A stretch of DNA of 64,000 nucleotides from Dipteris shenzhenensis (Eukaryota > Polypodiophyta > Polypodiopsida > Gleicheniales), in the NCBI GenBank assembly GCA_047967505.1, contig CM106540.1. One strand, written 5' to 3'. Numbering within the stretch: the first letter of the stretch is position 1; every line of letters begins with the position of its first letter. The notes under the pieces were generated by a model. That model searched no databases. It was not told where the DNA came from and was given only the letters and a program-made list of their open reading frames with translations. Of this stretch, positions 44,017 through 54,640 are shown piece by piece. A program made the position numbers and the translations under genes.

Positions 44017-44747
44017 TGTTAGATATCAATGCTCCACTCTCGTGTAACTACGCGGGAACCAGCTAGCTCTACTTGTAAGCCCCCCATATGAGGAGAAGGC
44101 ATTTGAGTATCTCGATTATCCGGTAGGTCCTGGTTTGGACACCAGATGGGGGCCATGTGTGGCCTGATGGCTGGATGGCTTTAGATAGAGTTGGCACACC
44201 GCCAACTAGGCTACATGCAAGTGCGAGAAGGCATCCCTTGACTGACTGCACTGAGGGTAGACGGAGCGTTTCCTGAGGCAGCCCACTCTTGGGTTGCGGG
44301 GCCCGTTTGGAGCCTCAGATGATCCCGGATGGCTGTGGGCCGAACGGAACCCTAGGTTAGTTGCTCTGTTTTGCGCACCGATTCTATCGTATGGTCGGTG
44401 GCCTATTTTGAGACCAACCCCTAGTCGACCGTTTTGGGCAGACTGGGTCGGCCAGCCAATTGAGCCTAAGTGACTACGACTGGTGGCTATATAAGAGCAA
44501 GCCCGTGAACCCATTTCATCACTGGCTACAGCAACCTTGATTCCTTAGCATTCAGCCTCCGTCTTCTACTGTTTCCAGCATGCCATCGAAGCTTCTTTCA
44601 CAGGAGCGCACGGCTGGGAGGCAGCGCCATCTATTGTATTAGTTCTACAGTAATCAAATTTTTTGATTCTCCATACTATCTTGTTTTCTCTCTTGCGTAC
44701 GAGCTCCTGTTATCTGTTGAGCACAGACGTATTATTATTTTCTTACA
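44017..44747 (+). mobile_element. 5' LTR of copia element
   Basis: 731 bp, TG...CA. The TATA box TATATAA at 44488-44494 lies about 250 bp from the LTR end. It matches the right LTR along its whole length, with scattered, mostly transitional differences. Confidence 0.95.
44488..44494 (+). promoter_or_regulatory. TATA box of copia 5' LTR
   Basis: 'ggctatataagagcaagc' is conserved in both LTRs (58056-58062 on the right). Initiation would be expected about 30 bp downstream, near 44520. Confidence 0.7.
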
Positions 44748-44760
44748 TGGTATCAGAGCC
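44748..44760 (+). promoter_or_regulatory. Primer-binding site of copia element
   Basis: TGGTATCAGAGCC immediately follows the LTR; this is the usual plant initiator-Met tRNA primer site. Confidence 0.95.
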
Positions 44761-44817
44761 TGGACTCTAGCAAGAAGATTTGGTAGTGTGCTTCTGTTTG
44801 CGAGCAGATTGTGAGAG

Positions 44818-45603
44818 ATGGCCCAGCCCGCAAGACTGGGAATCCCACCGTTCGTCGGCGAAAGCGAAAAGTTGGACGGCTCTAACTATCCTCTTTGGAA
44901 GTTCAAGATGAAGACCATCCTAAGTGCATATGAGCTTTGGGACACTACTACTGGGGTGGACGTGAGGCCGGTTCTGAGACCGGATCCAGCCAATGCAAGA
45001 CAATAGATAGTACCAACTACGGATGAGATTCTCGCGTGGACAAGAAGAAATGCAGATGCGCTATGTTCTATTGTCTGCAGTGTTAGTGATTCTGTCATGG
45101 CGTTAATTCAACATGTCACCACAGCGGAGGAGGCATGGACGGTATTGAAAAATCAGTACAAGACCATAAATCAGACGCGGATTCAGAATCTGGAAACTCA
45201 ACTCGTGAACGAGAAGAAGTCTGAGTCTGAAGCGGCACAGAAGTTCATCACCAGGGTGAAGAATCTGCGCGATCAGATGACTGCGATTGGCATCACCATC
45301 ACCAGCGAGAATCTAACACGAAGGTGCATACGGATTCTCCCACCAAAGTACGATGGTCTTGTTACGGCGCTGAACACGCAGAACAGAAATCCGCCCCTCA
45401 ACTTTGAGGATTTCAGTGTGATGCTTCTGGAGGAGGAGATGCGTCAAAAGATGAGGACTGAAGAAGATTCAGCTTTCTGGACCGGATCAAAGAAAGGTAA
45501 GGGTAAGGACTCTGGTAACCCATCTTCTTCTGATGATAAAAAGAGAAAGAAGAAGATCAAGTGCTTCTATTGCAACAAGGCAGGGCACAAGCAGAATGAG
45601 TAC
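44818..45603 (+). pseudogene. copia gag, interrupted in its zinc knuckle
   Basis: ATG at 44818. 'FVGESEKLDGSNYPLWKFKM' is the copia gag N-terminus and 'YKTINQTRIQNLETQL' the UBN2-type core. A TAG at 45004 breaks it; 45097-45603 is open. A Lys-rich linker leads to the knuckle 'CFYCNKAGHKQNEY', where the last Cys is Tyr. The Tat element has inserted right after this codon. Gag would coat the RNA; this copy cannot be made whole. Confidence 0.9.
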
Positions 45604-47398
45604 TGTGACATGAAGTTGGGGGTAATAAACTTCACGCACCTCTTCACTTCCTGCAGCATTCGAACTGACTGCCAAAGATACTTATCATTGAGAATGAGAC
45701 ATTAGAAATAAGCTTTTATGCCAAGATACCACACCATACTTTCCTCCCTTAGATGAGAATGAAGATGGTAACATCCCAAGTGATGTTGTAGTCAAGCATA
45801 GGGAGAAGGAAAAGATCAGCAGAGGCCATAATCTCAGCGAGCCGGTCTGCACCAAAGAGAAGAGCGATACGTTGTTGAAAGAAGATCTTACGGCTCAACA
45901 TGACATGAACTGATATATATCGAGGAGTTTGAAGGGGCTGATTAGGTCGGATGGGTAGATTCCGAGGAAACATTGCACCTCCTTCATAGACACCTTTATA
46001 CTTAGCTCAAAACACTCTACAAACTATCATTAGACACAGAGGCCTATAACTTTCAGTAGAGACATGATATCAAAGATTCAAGTATACAAAGAGATGCGCC
46101 TTGAGATGGGCTTCACGCTGATATAAGTTTCATTGAAAACAGACAGACGGTTGAAGAGATATGGACAGTTTACTGGAAGGGGGTAAAAACTATCATGAAA
46201 ACAGATTGTCAAACACACAGACTCATAACTTTTTGCAGCAGTATCCGATTCAAGATCTGATTATATAGGAACATGCGCCTTGAAGAGAGCTTCGCGTTGA
46301 TATAAATTTCATTACAATCGGACTATCGAGCAGAAAGTTATGAGCAAAACACTAACAGGGGGTCAAACTGTCATGAAAACTACCCTCCACCCAGGCTGAT
46401 TTCGCCTGAACAGGATGCTCCCTCAAGACTCCACCTTCATCAACGATCCACCCCTCATAGATTTTGCCTAGAAGAGGGGAAGAAGTTTGCATAGTGGCTC
46501 GGGAAACAAATGGACCATGTGTGCACAGTGAGCAGCCGAATAGAAAGAACTTTTAAGGCTTTGAAAGAAAGAAAAGGGAAGAGACACTCAAGAGAGAGAG
46601 AACCTGAAGTGACCTTCATTACAAGAGAGAGAATAAAATAGAGAGAGAAGGACTCAAGAGTGTACATAAGAGAATATCTACAAGAGGAAGAGAAGGCTCA
46701 TGGAAGAGGCTTGGGGAGACTAGAACTACAGCAACAGAAGGCCCAATGGTGGAAGAGATTCATGAACAAGGGAGAGGAGGGCTCCTTTTATAGAGATTTT
46801 GTTACCCTCCTTCACCCATTTACAATTGCTGCCTGTAGATTCCTTTCCCCATCAATCACATAAGCACGTATGTCACCATCCATGTCCTTTTTGGCTACTC
46901 TTGCCATGTGTCCCATCAAAAGATGCTCAAGACTCTTAAAATATTGAGAAAGTCAAGAGTCTCCTCACATGGAGCCCATAGGGACCCTCTCTTTTCCACA
47001 TGTCCACATCCTCCTTATTCCACATAGGAGTTCTAGAAGGATTCCTCTTGACTTCACACTCCTCCACATGCCTTCCACATGCTTGGCATGTGGCCTCTCT
47101 TATATTATTGGAACACATGGACATGAGCCCACCTCTTTATATGACTCTCTTCCTATTTTCTAAAAAACTCATAGTATCCCATACACAAATAACTCTCACC
47201 CCATACCAAGGTATTTATAATTCATACCTATGGTATTTACAATGAGCCATTCCACTCATCCTCTCAATCCCATACAATATCATAGAAAATAGAAATAAGT
47301 GAGAGGCGCTAGGCTATCACTTGATACTCAAACTCTTATCAAACATAGAGAAAAACAATATCAATGCCAAGTTAAAAATATCAATTTTCGGCGTCACA
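45604..47398 (-). mobile_element. 3' LTR of the Tat element (left copy)
   Basis: Same sequence as 52491-54381 minus about 95 bp near 46620. TATA-like CTATAAAA on the minus strand at 46786-46793. A 74-codon frame (45749-45973) is open in both LTRs but shows no motif. Confidence 0.95.
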
Positions 47399-47412
47399 TC
47401 TTTCCCCCCCCA
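47399..47412 (-). promoter_or_regulatory. Polypurine tract of the Tat element
   Basis: On the minus strand a run of eight G then GAAAGA-type purines ends directly at the 3' LTR. This is the expected primer for plus-strand DNA synthesis and confirms the orientation. Confidence 0.85.
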
Positions 47413-47439
47413 GCAGATCCTCTCTAGTACAGAGAGGGT

Positions 47440-47710
47440 CTGCTGGCCCTCAAGGTGGTCGAGCATAGAAGAATTTAAGGTGATACTCATTGGTGCGTCT
47501 GGGTATCACCATGCCATCAACATCCTCAAGCTGATAGGTTCCATTTGTGACATTCATATACATCCTTATGGAGGCGTGGCCAAAAGTAACCCATCTCTGC
47601 TTCTGTTGTGGAGTTAACCCTCGAGGAAACATGCCTTTTTCCACATATTGCTGAACATCTTGTAGTTTTGGCCATCCAGTGTCTACCCAAGAAACCACCC
47701 CCTAGTCTGG
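47440..47710 (-). pseudogene. Residual integrase: N-terminal lead fused to C-terminal end, core missing
   Basis: After the second RNase H the frame reads 'WPKLQDVQQYVEKGMFP' and 'LTPQQKQRW', the usual lead into the integrase zinc region of Tat-type Pol. Within ~20 residues it becomes 'NGTYQLEDVDGMVIPRR' and 'NEYHLKFFYA', the pattern that ends gypsy integrases after the GPY module. The HHCC zinc region and the DDE core are absent, while the frame (47450-47698) remains open. About 300 codons expected here are missing. A TAG separates it from the RNase H at about 47703. Confidence 0.7.
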
Positions 47711-48270
47711 TACTACAATGGCTTTAGCTAACTCATCTGCCCTTTGATTTTCTTTTCTTTTTATATGAACAAACTTGCAAAAATCAAAGCGACTACATTG
47801 TGCCATAGCCTTTTGATTAAGCTCCTTCAAATGAGGACTTCTTGTCTTGTAATGCCCTTGCATTTGCTTTATAATAAGCTGAGAATCTCCTCTTACTTAC
47901 AATTCTTTAACTTGACTTTGAAGACAACCCTCCAAACCAAGAATCAAAGCATTATACTCAGCTGCATTGTTAGTTGTGATACCTGGAAGCTCTTGTCCTC
48001 TTGCCCATACCTCTTGACCTTCAGGATTCATCAAGACTATCCCCCCGGCTCCTTGTTGGCATGAAGGACTAAAAGCCCCATCAAAATACAAAACAAAAGC
48101 TGTTGGTGGTGTATCCCTTTCATCTTTAATGTTCTCCTTACATTTCTTTTCTTCTCCTAGATCCTCCCGCCCTATGAGCAAATCTGCCATAGTGGACCTA
48201 GTGGTATTTTCAGTGACAAAAGAGAAAGAGAACTCTTGAAGCTCTGACAACCATTTTGCAAATCTCCCCC
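47704..48270 (-). pseudogene. Second, archaeal-type RNase H (aRNH) of the Tat element
   Basis: 'YFDGAF', 'GAGGIVLMNPEG' and 'NNAAEYNALILGLE' are in 47897-48250. After one TAA, 'GDSQLIIKQ' and 'RADELAKA' follow in the same frame. All four acidic positions of the RNase H fold are legible. It degrades the RNA of the hybrid and is the functional RNase H in Tat elements. The TAA sits where Gln is likely, one substitution away. A 1-bp frame change near 48267 separates it from the RT frame. Confidence 0.9.
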
Positions 48271-49683
48271 AGGAGTAGGCTTGCGAACTAGATATGCTAA
48301 TACAGACTGAGAGGTAAGGAAGAAAAATGGTCGAGGTAATAAATAGGAGCGAAACTTTCTGACAGAAAACACCAAAGAGAGAGCTTGCTGCTCCATTTCT
48401 TCATACCTTGTTTCCACATCTGTAAGCTGTCGGCTGGCATAATAGATGGGTTGCATTCTACCTGCCTCTCCTTTTTGTAGCAATACAGCACCAACTGAAT
48501 GCAAAGATACACTTGGATTTACATAAAAGTCTTGAGACCAATCAGGGGGCTTCAATATTGGGCCCTTACTCATGGCCTCCTTAAGTTGCTGGAAAGACTC
48601 TTGTTGCTCCATACCCCATTGGAAAGAAACTCCTTTTCTTGTTAACAAGTTCATGGGATGCACTATCTCTGTGAAATCATCACAAAAGTGTTGATAATAC
48701 TTGCTCTTTCCTAGAATTCTGCGAACACCAATGACACTCTCAGGACTTGGCAATGCCATGATTGCTTGAACCTTGTCAGGATCCATTTGCAGGCCTTCTT
48801 GAGACACAATATGCCCTAACAAGACTACTTTTGTTTGAGCCAAATGACACTTGCTAGGATTTAGACACCCTTTTGCTTCATCAATCCTACCTAAGGCCAT
48901 CTTTAACTTCTCCATGTGATCTATGCGTCGAGAATAAATGCAAAAATCATCCAAAAACACCCGTATGAACTTTCCCAAGTAAGGCTCCAGGACTTGACTC
49001 ATGAACCTTTGAAATGTAGCTGGTGCATTGGTCAACCCAAAAGGCATCACTCTATAAGCAAAAACTCCCCAAGGTGTGACAAATGATGTTTTCTTTTGAT
49101 CTTCCTCCCGAATACGAATTTGAAGGTACCCAGAATACCCATCACATACAGAATACATCTCATGCCCTGCTACTTGGTCTAGTATTTCATCTTGGAATGG
49201 CAAAGGAAAATGATCCCTCTTAGTGCATGCATTCAAAGGATGAAAGTCCACACAAACTCGCCACTTATTTCCTTTCTTTGGTGTGACAACTACAGGAGAT
49301 ATCCATTCTGAATCATCAACATGAAAGATGAATCCTGCCTCAAGTAGTTGTGTTACCTCTTTCTTTAGTGCCTCAGCTTGGATCACCCCCAATCGCCTTA
49401 AGCGTTGCACAACTAGCTTGCTTTCTGGCTTCAACTCAATCTTGTGCTCCACAAGAGAGACTGGTCGAACCTGTGAATAGCTTGTTGCAAAGAGACATGG
49501 AAAATCATCTAGCATATCCAAGTACTGGAGCTTCTCACTACCTGATAGAGAATCACCAAGAAGCTCTTCATTGCATTGGCGTCGTTTAGTGTGCTCCACA
49601 TCGTCCACATGAAGTGTCTCTACAGGATCTTCTTGCACCACCACCTTGTTCCTTCCTGACTCATCCCGATCAGCACAAGACAA
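48172..49683 (-). pseudogene. Reverse transcriptase and degenerate first RNase H of the Tat element
   Basis: One open frame of 503 codons. RT blocks in order: 'WISPVVVTPKKGNKWRVCVD', 'CDGYSGYLQIRI', 'GVFAYRVMPFGLTNAPATFQ', 'FLDDFCIYS' (catalytic DD) and 'LLGHIVS'. Then an RNase H-like connection domain, 'FYVNPSVSLHSVGAVLLQKG', in which the first catalytic Asp is not present. Loss of that residue is usual in dual-RNase H elements. The RT part looks intact, the best-preserved enzyme in the window. Confidence 0.9.
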
Positions 49684-49707
49684 AGACCAAAGGCCACTCC
49701 TTCCACC

Positions 49708-51177
49708 TCACCCTCTGAGTTGGACTCCTCGGGAGCTACACCCTGTCTCTTCTTCTTCATCGGTTAAGTCAGAGCTTGAACTCTCTGATGTTGAAGACTC
49801 CTCCTTGACAACTTCCTTTCTGCGGCTTCTGATGTTGTAGCACACCTTCTTATCATTTCCCTGCAAAATCAATTCTCCAGTATCCCACTTTTGAACAGCC
49901 TTCACCTTGCATAACCAAGGCCTTCCCAAAATTAATGGATAGGCACGTGCATCTGGCTTGGTAGGGATCACCTGAAAAGTAGTCGAAACAGAAATTCCAC
50001 ATACATCCACTTCTAGATTCTTCACAACTCCCAAGGTCTTAACCCTAGTGTTGTCAGCCAATTTGATGCGATAAGGAGAGGTAGTACTAGAGTATTTTAA
50101 ATCAGCATCTATCATGGTCTTCTCACTCATGACATTAATCGATGCACCTCCATCAATGTACACATTAGAAATCACTTGACCATCAATGATCACATCAACC
50201 ACAGGTACATCATCACCAACATCTATATCTACCTTTTGAACAACATGATTGGCACTTTTCTTCTTTTTCTTCTTTGACACCCTTGTGCTTGCTAGTTTTC
50301 CCCATTCCTTCCGTAGTTTTGGAGACAAAGCAAGTAATTGACCAAAGGTGATATGAGCTTCCTTTTCTTTAAGGTCGGACAACAAGTCATAGCTTCCAAT
50401 TCCTTGTCCTAAAGGAAAGTCTGACTGGCTAATACTCCTTCTAGATGCCTTCTTTTTCTTACTACAGTGTTCCTCTTCCTGATGTTCCTCATCTACTTCT
50501 TCCTTGCTTTCTTCTTCTTCTTTTGGTTTACCACGCCCCCGTTTAGCCATCATTACCTCTCTGTCCTCATCCCCTGAAGAAGCTTCTAACAAGGATACTT
50601 GTTTTTCTTCTTTCTTTCTCAATCTAGGACACTCGGGGCAATAGTGACCTTTTTCATTATATTCATAGCAAGTGACCCCACTCCTATCTCGAGGCCTATC
50701 TTCACTCTTTGGTGCTCTAGGTTGTCGTGCATTAACCAAATGCAATTTCAAATCAGCAAACTCTGCCATCAATTGGGAGATATTATGATCTAACTCAGAG
50801 GATTTTGGTACCTGAGGAGTGCCCATTACCTCCACCTTAGAAGTTGAAGCTGTTGAAGACACAAAAGAGGATTCGATCTTTAGAGAAGCTTCTTTCTTGG
50901 TTGCAATGCGAAGCGCCTCCACGTATGTTGTTGGATCTTTACTCATTACCTTTGAGCAAAGACGAGGCTCCAAAGCCATAACAAATTTGCTCATCTTTAA
51001 GTGCTCCATCCCTGAGAGACTTTGAGGGGCCGATGATGTAGATGCCATAGCTCGCAAAGCTGCCCTTTCATACTTTGTCCATAAAGTTTCATATCGGATT
51101 GCCGATGCAGAGACCAACTCACACTCTCCTTGATAGAACCGGTCCAACTGCAACATCAAAGCATTTGGCGACTCCAC
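49708..51177 (-). CDS. Tat gag (C-terminal part) and aspartic protease
   Basis: 489 codons. N-terminal part matches gag ('MLQLDRFYQGE', 'LWTKYERAALRAM'). A knuckle-like 'CYEYNEKGHYCPECP' follows, in which the second Cys is Tyr. Then a Lys/Glu-rich linker, and protease with active site 'YIDGGASINVMS', 'RIKLADNTRVKTLG' and 'LILGRPWL'. It ends in a Ser/Glu tail just before the RT frame. The gag N-terminus lies upstream beyond a broken duplicated segment. The frame is open but the full gag is not continuous. Confidence 0.8.
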   Translation of the reverse strand: MESPNALMLQLDRFYQGECELVSASAIRYETLWTKYERAALRAMASTSSAPQSLSGMEHLKMSKFVMALEPRLCSKVMSKDPTTYVEALRIATKKEASLKIESSFVSSTASTSKVEVMGTPQVPKSSELDHNISQLMAEFADLKLHLVNARQPRAPKSEDRPRDRSGVTCYEYNEKGHYCPECPRLRKKEEKQVSLLEASSGDEDREVMMAKRGRGKPKEEEESKEEVDEEHQEEEHCSKKKKASRRSISQSDFPLGQGIGSYDLLSDLKEKEAHITFGQLLALSPKLRKEWGKLASTRVSKKKKKKSANHVVQKVDIDVGDDVPVVDVIIDGQVISNVYIDGGASINVMSEKTMIDADLKYSSTTSPYRIKLADNTRVKTLGVVKNLEVDVCGISVSTTFQVIPTKPDARAYPLILGRPWLCKVKAVQKWDTGELILQGNDKKVCYNIRSRRKEVVKEESSTSESSSSDLTDEEEETGCSSRGVQLRG

Positions 51178-51873
51178 TGCCCCAAATCTCTACTTCATTG
51201 CTGCCACCACTTGGTCCTAGTCCTCCTTGGTAGAGTCCGGCAAGGTCTCATGCCAACTCAAGGCTAGACCTTCAAGAAAATCAAGCAAAATCTCCGCCCG
51301 ATCCTTCATGGACCATCCAGAAAGCCGGCATCCTCGAACAAAATCCTAAAGATAAGACTCCGGGTCTTCCCCTTGGGTCCCTCAAAACATTGGAATCTTC
51401 ACCATGATGAAACACAAAAAGGAAACACCAAGATCCAAATAATATCCCAAACAAGATCCAAACAAGATCCCTTTCATACTTTGTCCATAAAATTTCATAT
51501 TGAATTGCCAACGCAGAGACCAACTCACCCTCTCCTTGATAGAACTGGTCCAACTGCAACATCAAAGCATTTGGCGACTCCACTGCCCCAAATCTCTGCT
51601 TCATTGCTGCCACCACTTGGTCCCAGTCCTCCTTGGTAGAGTCCGGCAAGGTCTCATGCCAACTCAAGGCTACACCTTCAAGAAAATCAGGCAAAATCTC
51701 TGCCCGATCCTTCATGGACCATCCAGAAAGCCGGCATCCTCGAACAAAATCCCGAAGATAAGACTTCGGGTCTTCCCCTTGGGTCCCTCGAAACACTGGA
51801 ATCTTCACCATGATGAAACACAAAAAGGAAACACCAAGATCCAAATAATATCCCAAACAAGATCCAAACAAGA
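51065..51873 (-). repeat. 406-bp tandem duplication inside Tat gag
   Basis: 51065-51470 and 51471-51873 are close copies (period 406, both start 'ctttcatactttgtccataaa'). Each covers the gag N-terminal segment 'GTQGEDPKSYLRDFVRGC' to 'LWTKYER'. The outer copy is open (51281-51871 frame); the inner copy has stop codons where the outer has Trp and Gln (e.g. 'ctag' near 51214). Confidence 0.9.
51281..51871 (-). pseudogene. Tat gag N-terminal part, duplicated and running out of frame
   Basis: Open frame with 'MVKIPVFRGTQGEDPKSYLR', 'ALSWHETLPDSTKEDWDQV' and 'RFGAVESPNALMLQLDQFY', the retrotransposon gag core. At 'LWTKYER' it runs into the second copy of the duplication in another frame and ends in unrelated residues. 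The probable true start is the internal Met before 'VKIPVF'. Confidence 0.8.
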
Positions 51874-52490
51874 TCCCATAGAGCCTTAGTATACCAAGAC
51901 CAACTTATTATGCATAACCACTTGTTGAAAACCCTCCACAATGTGATCCTCAACAAAATCCTCAAAAATAAGTGACCAACCAGCACCATGAAAACATTGT
52001 GTATACATGCATTCTAGAATCACCCTGCTCACAATAGGAAGTGCACATAAAAGCTTCAAGATATTGTAATCTTCATCATTTGCATAGCAAAAGAAGTTGA
52101 AAGCATTAAGAATCACCACTCCATTGTTATAGTCTAAAACTATCCAAAGACTCAACTCTTCTTCACACCAAGCTGCCAGTGCATAGAACAATCCCCAATC
52201 TATCATTGTGCCTGCTGCCAGCGTTGTCGATTCACCAACATATTCAACAGTGCAAACATAAAAGATATGATCAAGGTGACTGTGCGAATAGCTTGAGCAT
52301 CACCTTCACAATCTTCAAGTTCTCTTAAACGGGTTGCAATCTCTTCTAACGGAGTTCTTCCAGGCATCTTCTTTATCTCATCAAAACACATGCCTCTTCT
52401 AGGCATAACATGTAACCAAGTACACTCGAGACCGTTTAGTAAGGTGGGATGAATCCAATACCAAACATACCCGGCGTCTCCACCAGAAGA
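51874..52490 (-). other. Leader of the Tat element with LTR-crossing frame
   Basis: Between the 5' LTR and gag. A candidate primer site on the minus strand directly after the LTR reads TGGTGGAGACGCCGGG, a few bases in. A 119-codon frame (52203-52562) starts in the LTR and ends here with a hydrophobic stretch ('VTLIISFMFALLNMLV'). It has no recognised family. 51886-52206 is another open frame without motif. Confidence 0.5.
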
Positions 52491-54381
52491 TGTGACATGA
52501 AGTTGGGGGTAATAAACTTCACGCACCTCTTCACTTCCTGCAGCATTCGAACTGACTGCCAAAGATACTTATCATTGAGAATGAGACATTAGAAATAAGC
52601 TTTTATGCCAAGATACCACACCATACTTTCCTCCCTTAGATGAGAATGAAGATGGTAACATCCCAAGTGATGTTGTAGTCAAGCATAGGGAGAAGGAAAA
52701 GATCAGCAGAGGCCATAATCTCAGCGAGCCGGTCTGCACCAAAGAGAAGAGCGATACGTTGTTGAAAGAAGATCTTACGGCTCAACATGACATGAACTGA
52801 TATATATCGAGGAGTTTGAAGGGGCTGATTAGGTCGGATGGGTAGATTCCGAGGAAACATTGCACCTCCTTCATAGACACCTTTATACTTAGCTCAAAAC
52901 ACTCTACAAACTATCATTAGACACAGAGGCCTATAACTTTCAGTAGAGACATGATATCAAAGATTCAAGTATACAAAGAGATGCGCCTTGAGATGGGCTT
53001 CACGCTGATATAAGTTTCATTGAAAACAGACAGACGGCTGAAGAGATATGGACAGTTTACTGGAAGGGGGTAAAAACTATCATGAAAACAGATTGTCAAA
53101 CACAAAGACTCATAACTTTTTGCAGCAGTATCTGATTCAAGATCTGATTATATAGGAACATGCGCCTTGAAGAGAGCTTCGCGTTGATATAAATTTCATT
53201 ACAATCGGACTATTGAGCAGAAAGTTATGAGCAAAACACTAACAGGGGGTCAAACTGTCATGAAAACTACCCTCCACCCAGGCTGATTTCGCCTGAACAG
53301 GATGCTCCCTCAAGACTCCACCTTCATCAACGATCCACCCCTCATAGATTTTGCCTAGAAGAGGGGAAGAAGTTTGCATAGTGGCTCGGGAAACAAATGG
53401 ACCATGTGTGCACAGTGAGCAGCCGAATAGAAAGAACTTTTAAGGCTTTGAAAGAAAGAAAAGGGAAGAGACACTCAAGAGAGAGAGAACCTGAAGTGAC
53501 CTTCATTACAAATAGAGTGAGAATCCACCTCAACACTATAAACACAAGGGAGAAGAAGAGGTTTCATACATACAAGAGGGAGCGGAAGCTCCAAGACTAC
53601 TCATAGAGAGAGAATAAACTAGAGAGAGAAGGACTCAAGAGTCTACATAAGAGAATATCTACAAGAGGAAGAGAAGGCTCATGGAAGAGGCTTGGGGAGA
53701 CTAGAACTACAGCAACATAAGGCTTAATGGTGGAAGAGATTCATGAACAAGGGAGAGGAGGGCTCCTTTTATAAAGATTTTGTTACCCTCCTTCACCCAT
53801 TTACAATTGCTGCCTGTAGATTCCTTTCCCCATCAATCACATAAGCACATATGTCACCATCCATGTCCTTTTTGGCTACTCTTGCCATGTGTCCCATCAA
53901 AAGATGCTCAAGACTCTTAAAATATTGAGAAAGTCAAGAGTCTCCTCACATGGAGCCCATAGGGACCCTCTCTTTTCCACATGTCCACATCCTCCTTATT
54001 CCACATAGGAGTTCTAGAAGGATTCCTCTTGACTTCACACTCCTCCACATGCCTTCCACACGCTTGGCATGTGGCCTCTCTTATATTATTGGAACACATG
54101 GACATGAGCCCACCTCTTTATATGACTCACTCTTCCTATTTTCTAAAAAACTCATAGTATCCCATACACAAATAACTCTCACCCCATACCAAGGTATTTA
54201 TAATACATACCTATGGTATTTACAATGAGCCATTCCACTCATCCTCTCAATCCCATACAATATCATAGAAAATAGAAATAAGTGAGAGCCGCTAGGCTAT
54301 CACTTGATACTCAAACTCTTATCAAACATAGAGAAAAACAATATCAATGCCAAGTTAAAAATATCAATTTTCGGCATCACA
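52491..54381 (-). mobile_element. 5' LTR of the Tat element (right copy)
   Basis: About 1890 bp, ends TGTGAC...ATCACA on plus. TATA box on minus, TATAAAA at 53767-53773, in 'ctttataaaaggagcc'. It retains about 95 bp (near 53511-53605) missing from the left LTR. Confidence 0.95.
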
Positions 54382-54640
54382 GTACCGCAAGAAGATTGCA
54401 GATGAGAAGAACGAAGTGAAGAAAGAGTCCAGCAACAGCGCGCAGGTAGCACCAATAGAGCTGTCGTAGCAATTGAGGAGATTTGCACGGAGGCAGTTCA
54501 TGTACCTGTGGATGAACCTTGGATCATTGACAGTGGTGCATCGCGCCACATGACCAGTCAGAAGGATTGGTATACCTCTCTATAGCCGGTAGGGAATGAC
54601 ATCATGGTAGCAATCAGCAATGATGGAAAATGTCCAGCAA
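54382..54640 (+). pseudogene. copia gag end and protease, resumed after the nested insertion
   Basis: The reading picks up directly after the Tat element with a Lys/Glu-rich gag tail. 'WIIDSGASRHMT' near 54520 is the copia protease active site. Stops near 54466 and 54582 and frame changes interrupt it. Confidence 0.85.

Larger units (their letters stand above)
45604..54381 (-). mobile_element. Nested Tat-type Ty3/gypsy retrotransposon without integrase core
   Basis: Two long LTRs (1795 and about 1890 bp) with ends TGTGAC...GTCACA flank 5.1 kb of minus-strand coding sequence: gag, protease, RT, RNase H and a second, archaeal-type RNase H. The flanks share AGTAC (45599-45603) or GTAC (54382-54385); the terminal A is ambiguous. 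Apart from one ~95-bp indel the LTRs look nearly identical, so the insertion is younger than its copia host. The second RNase H is diagnostic of the plant Tat lineage. Confidence 0.9.
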
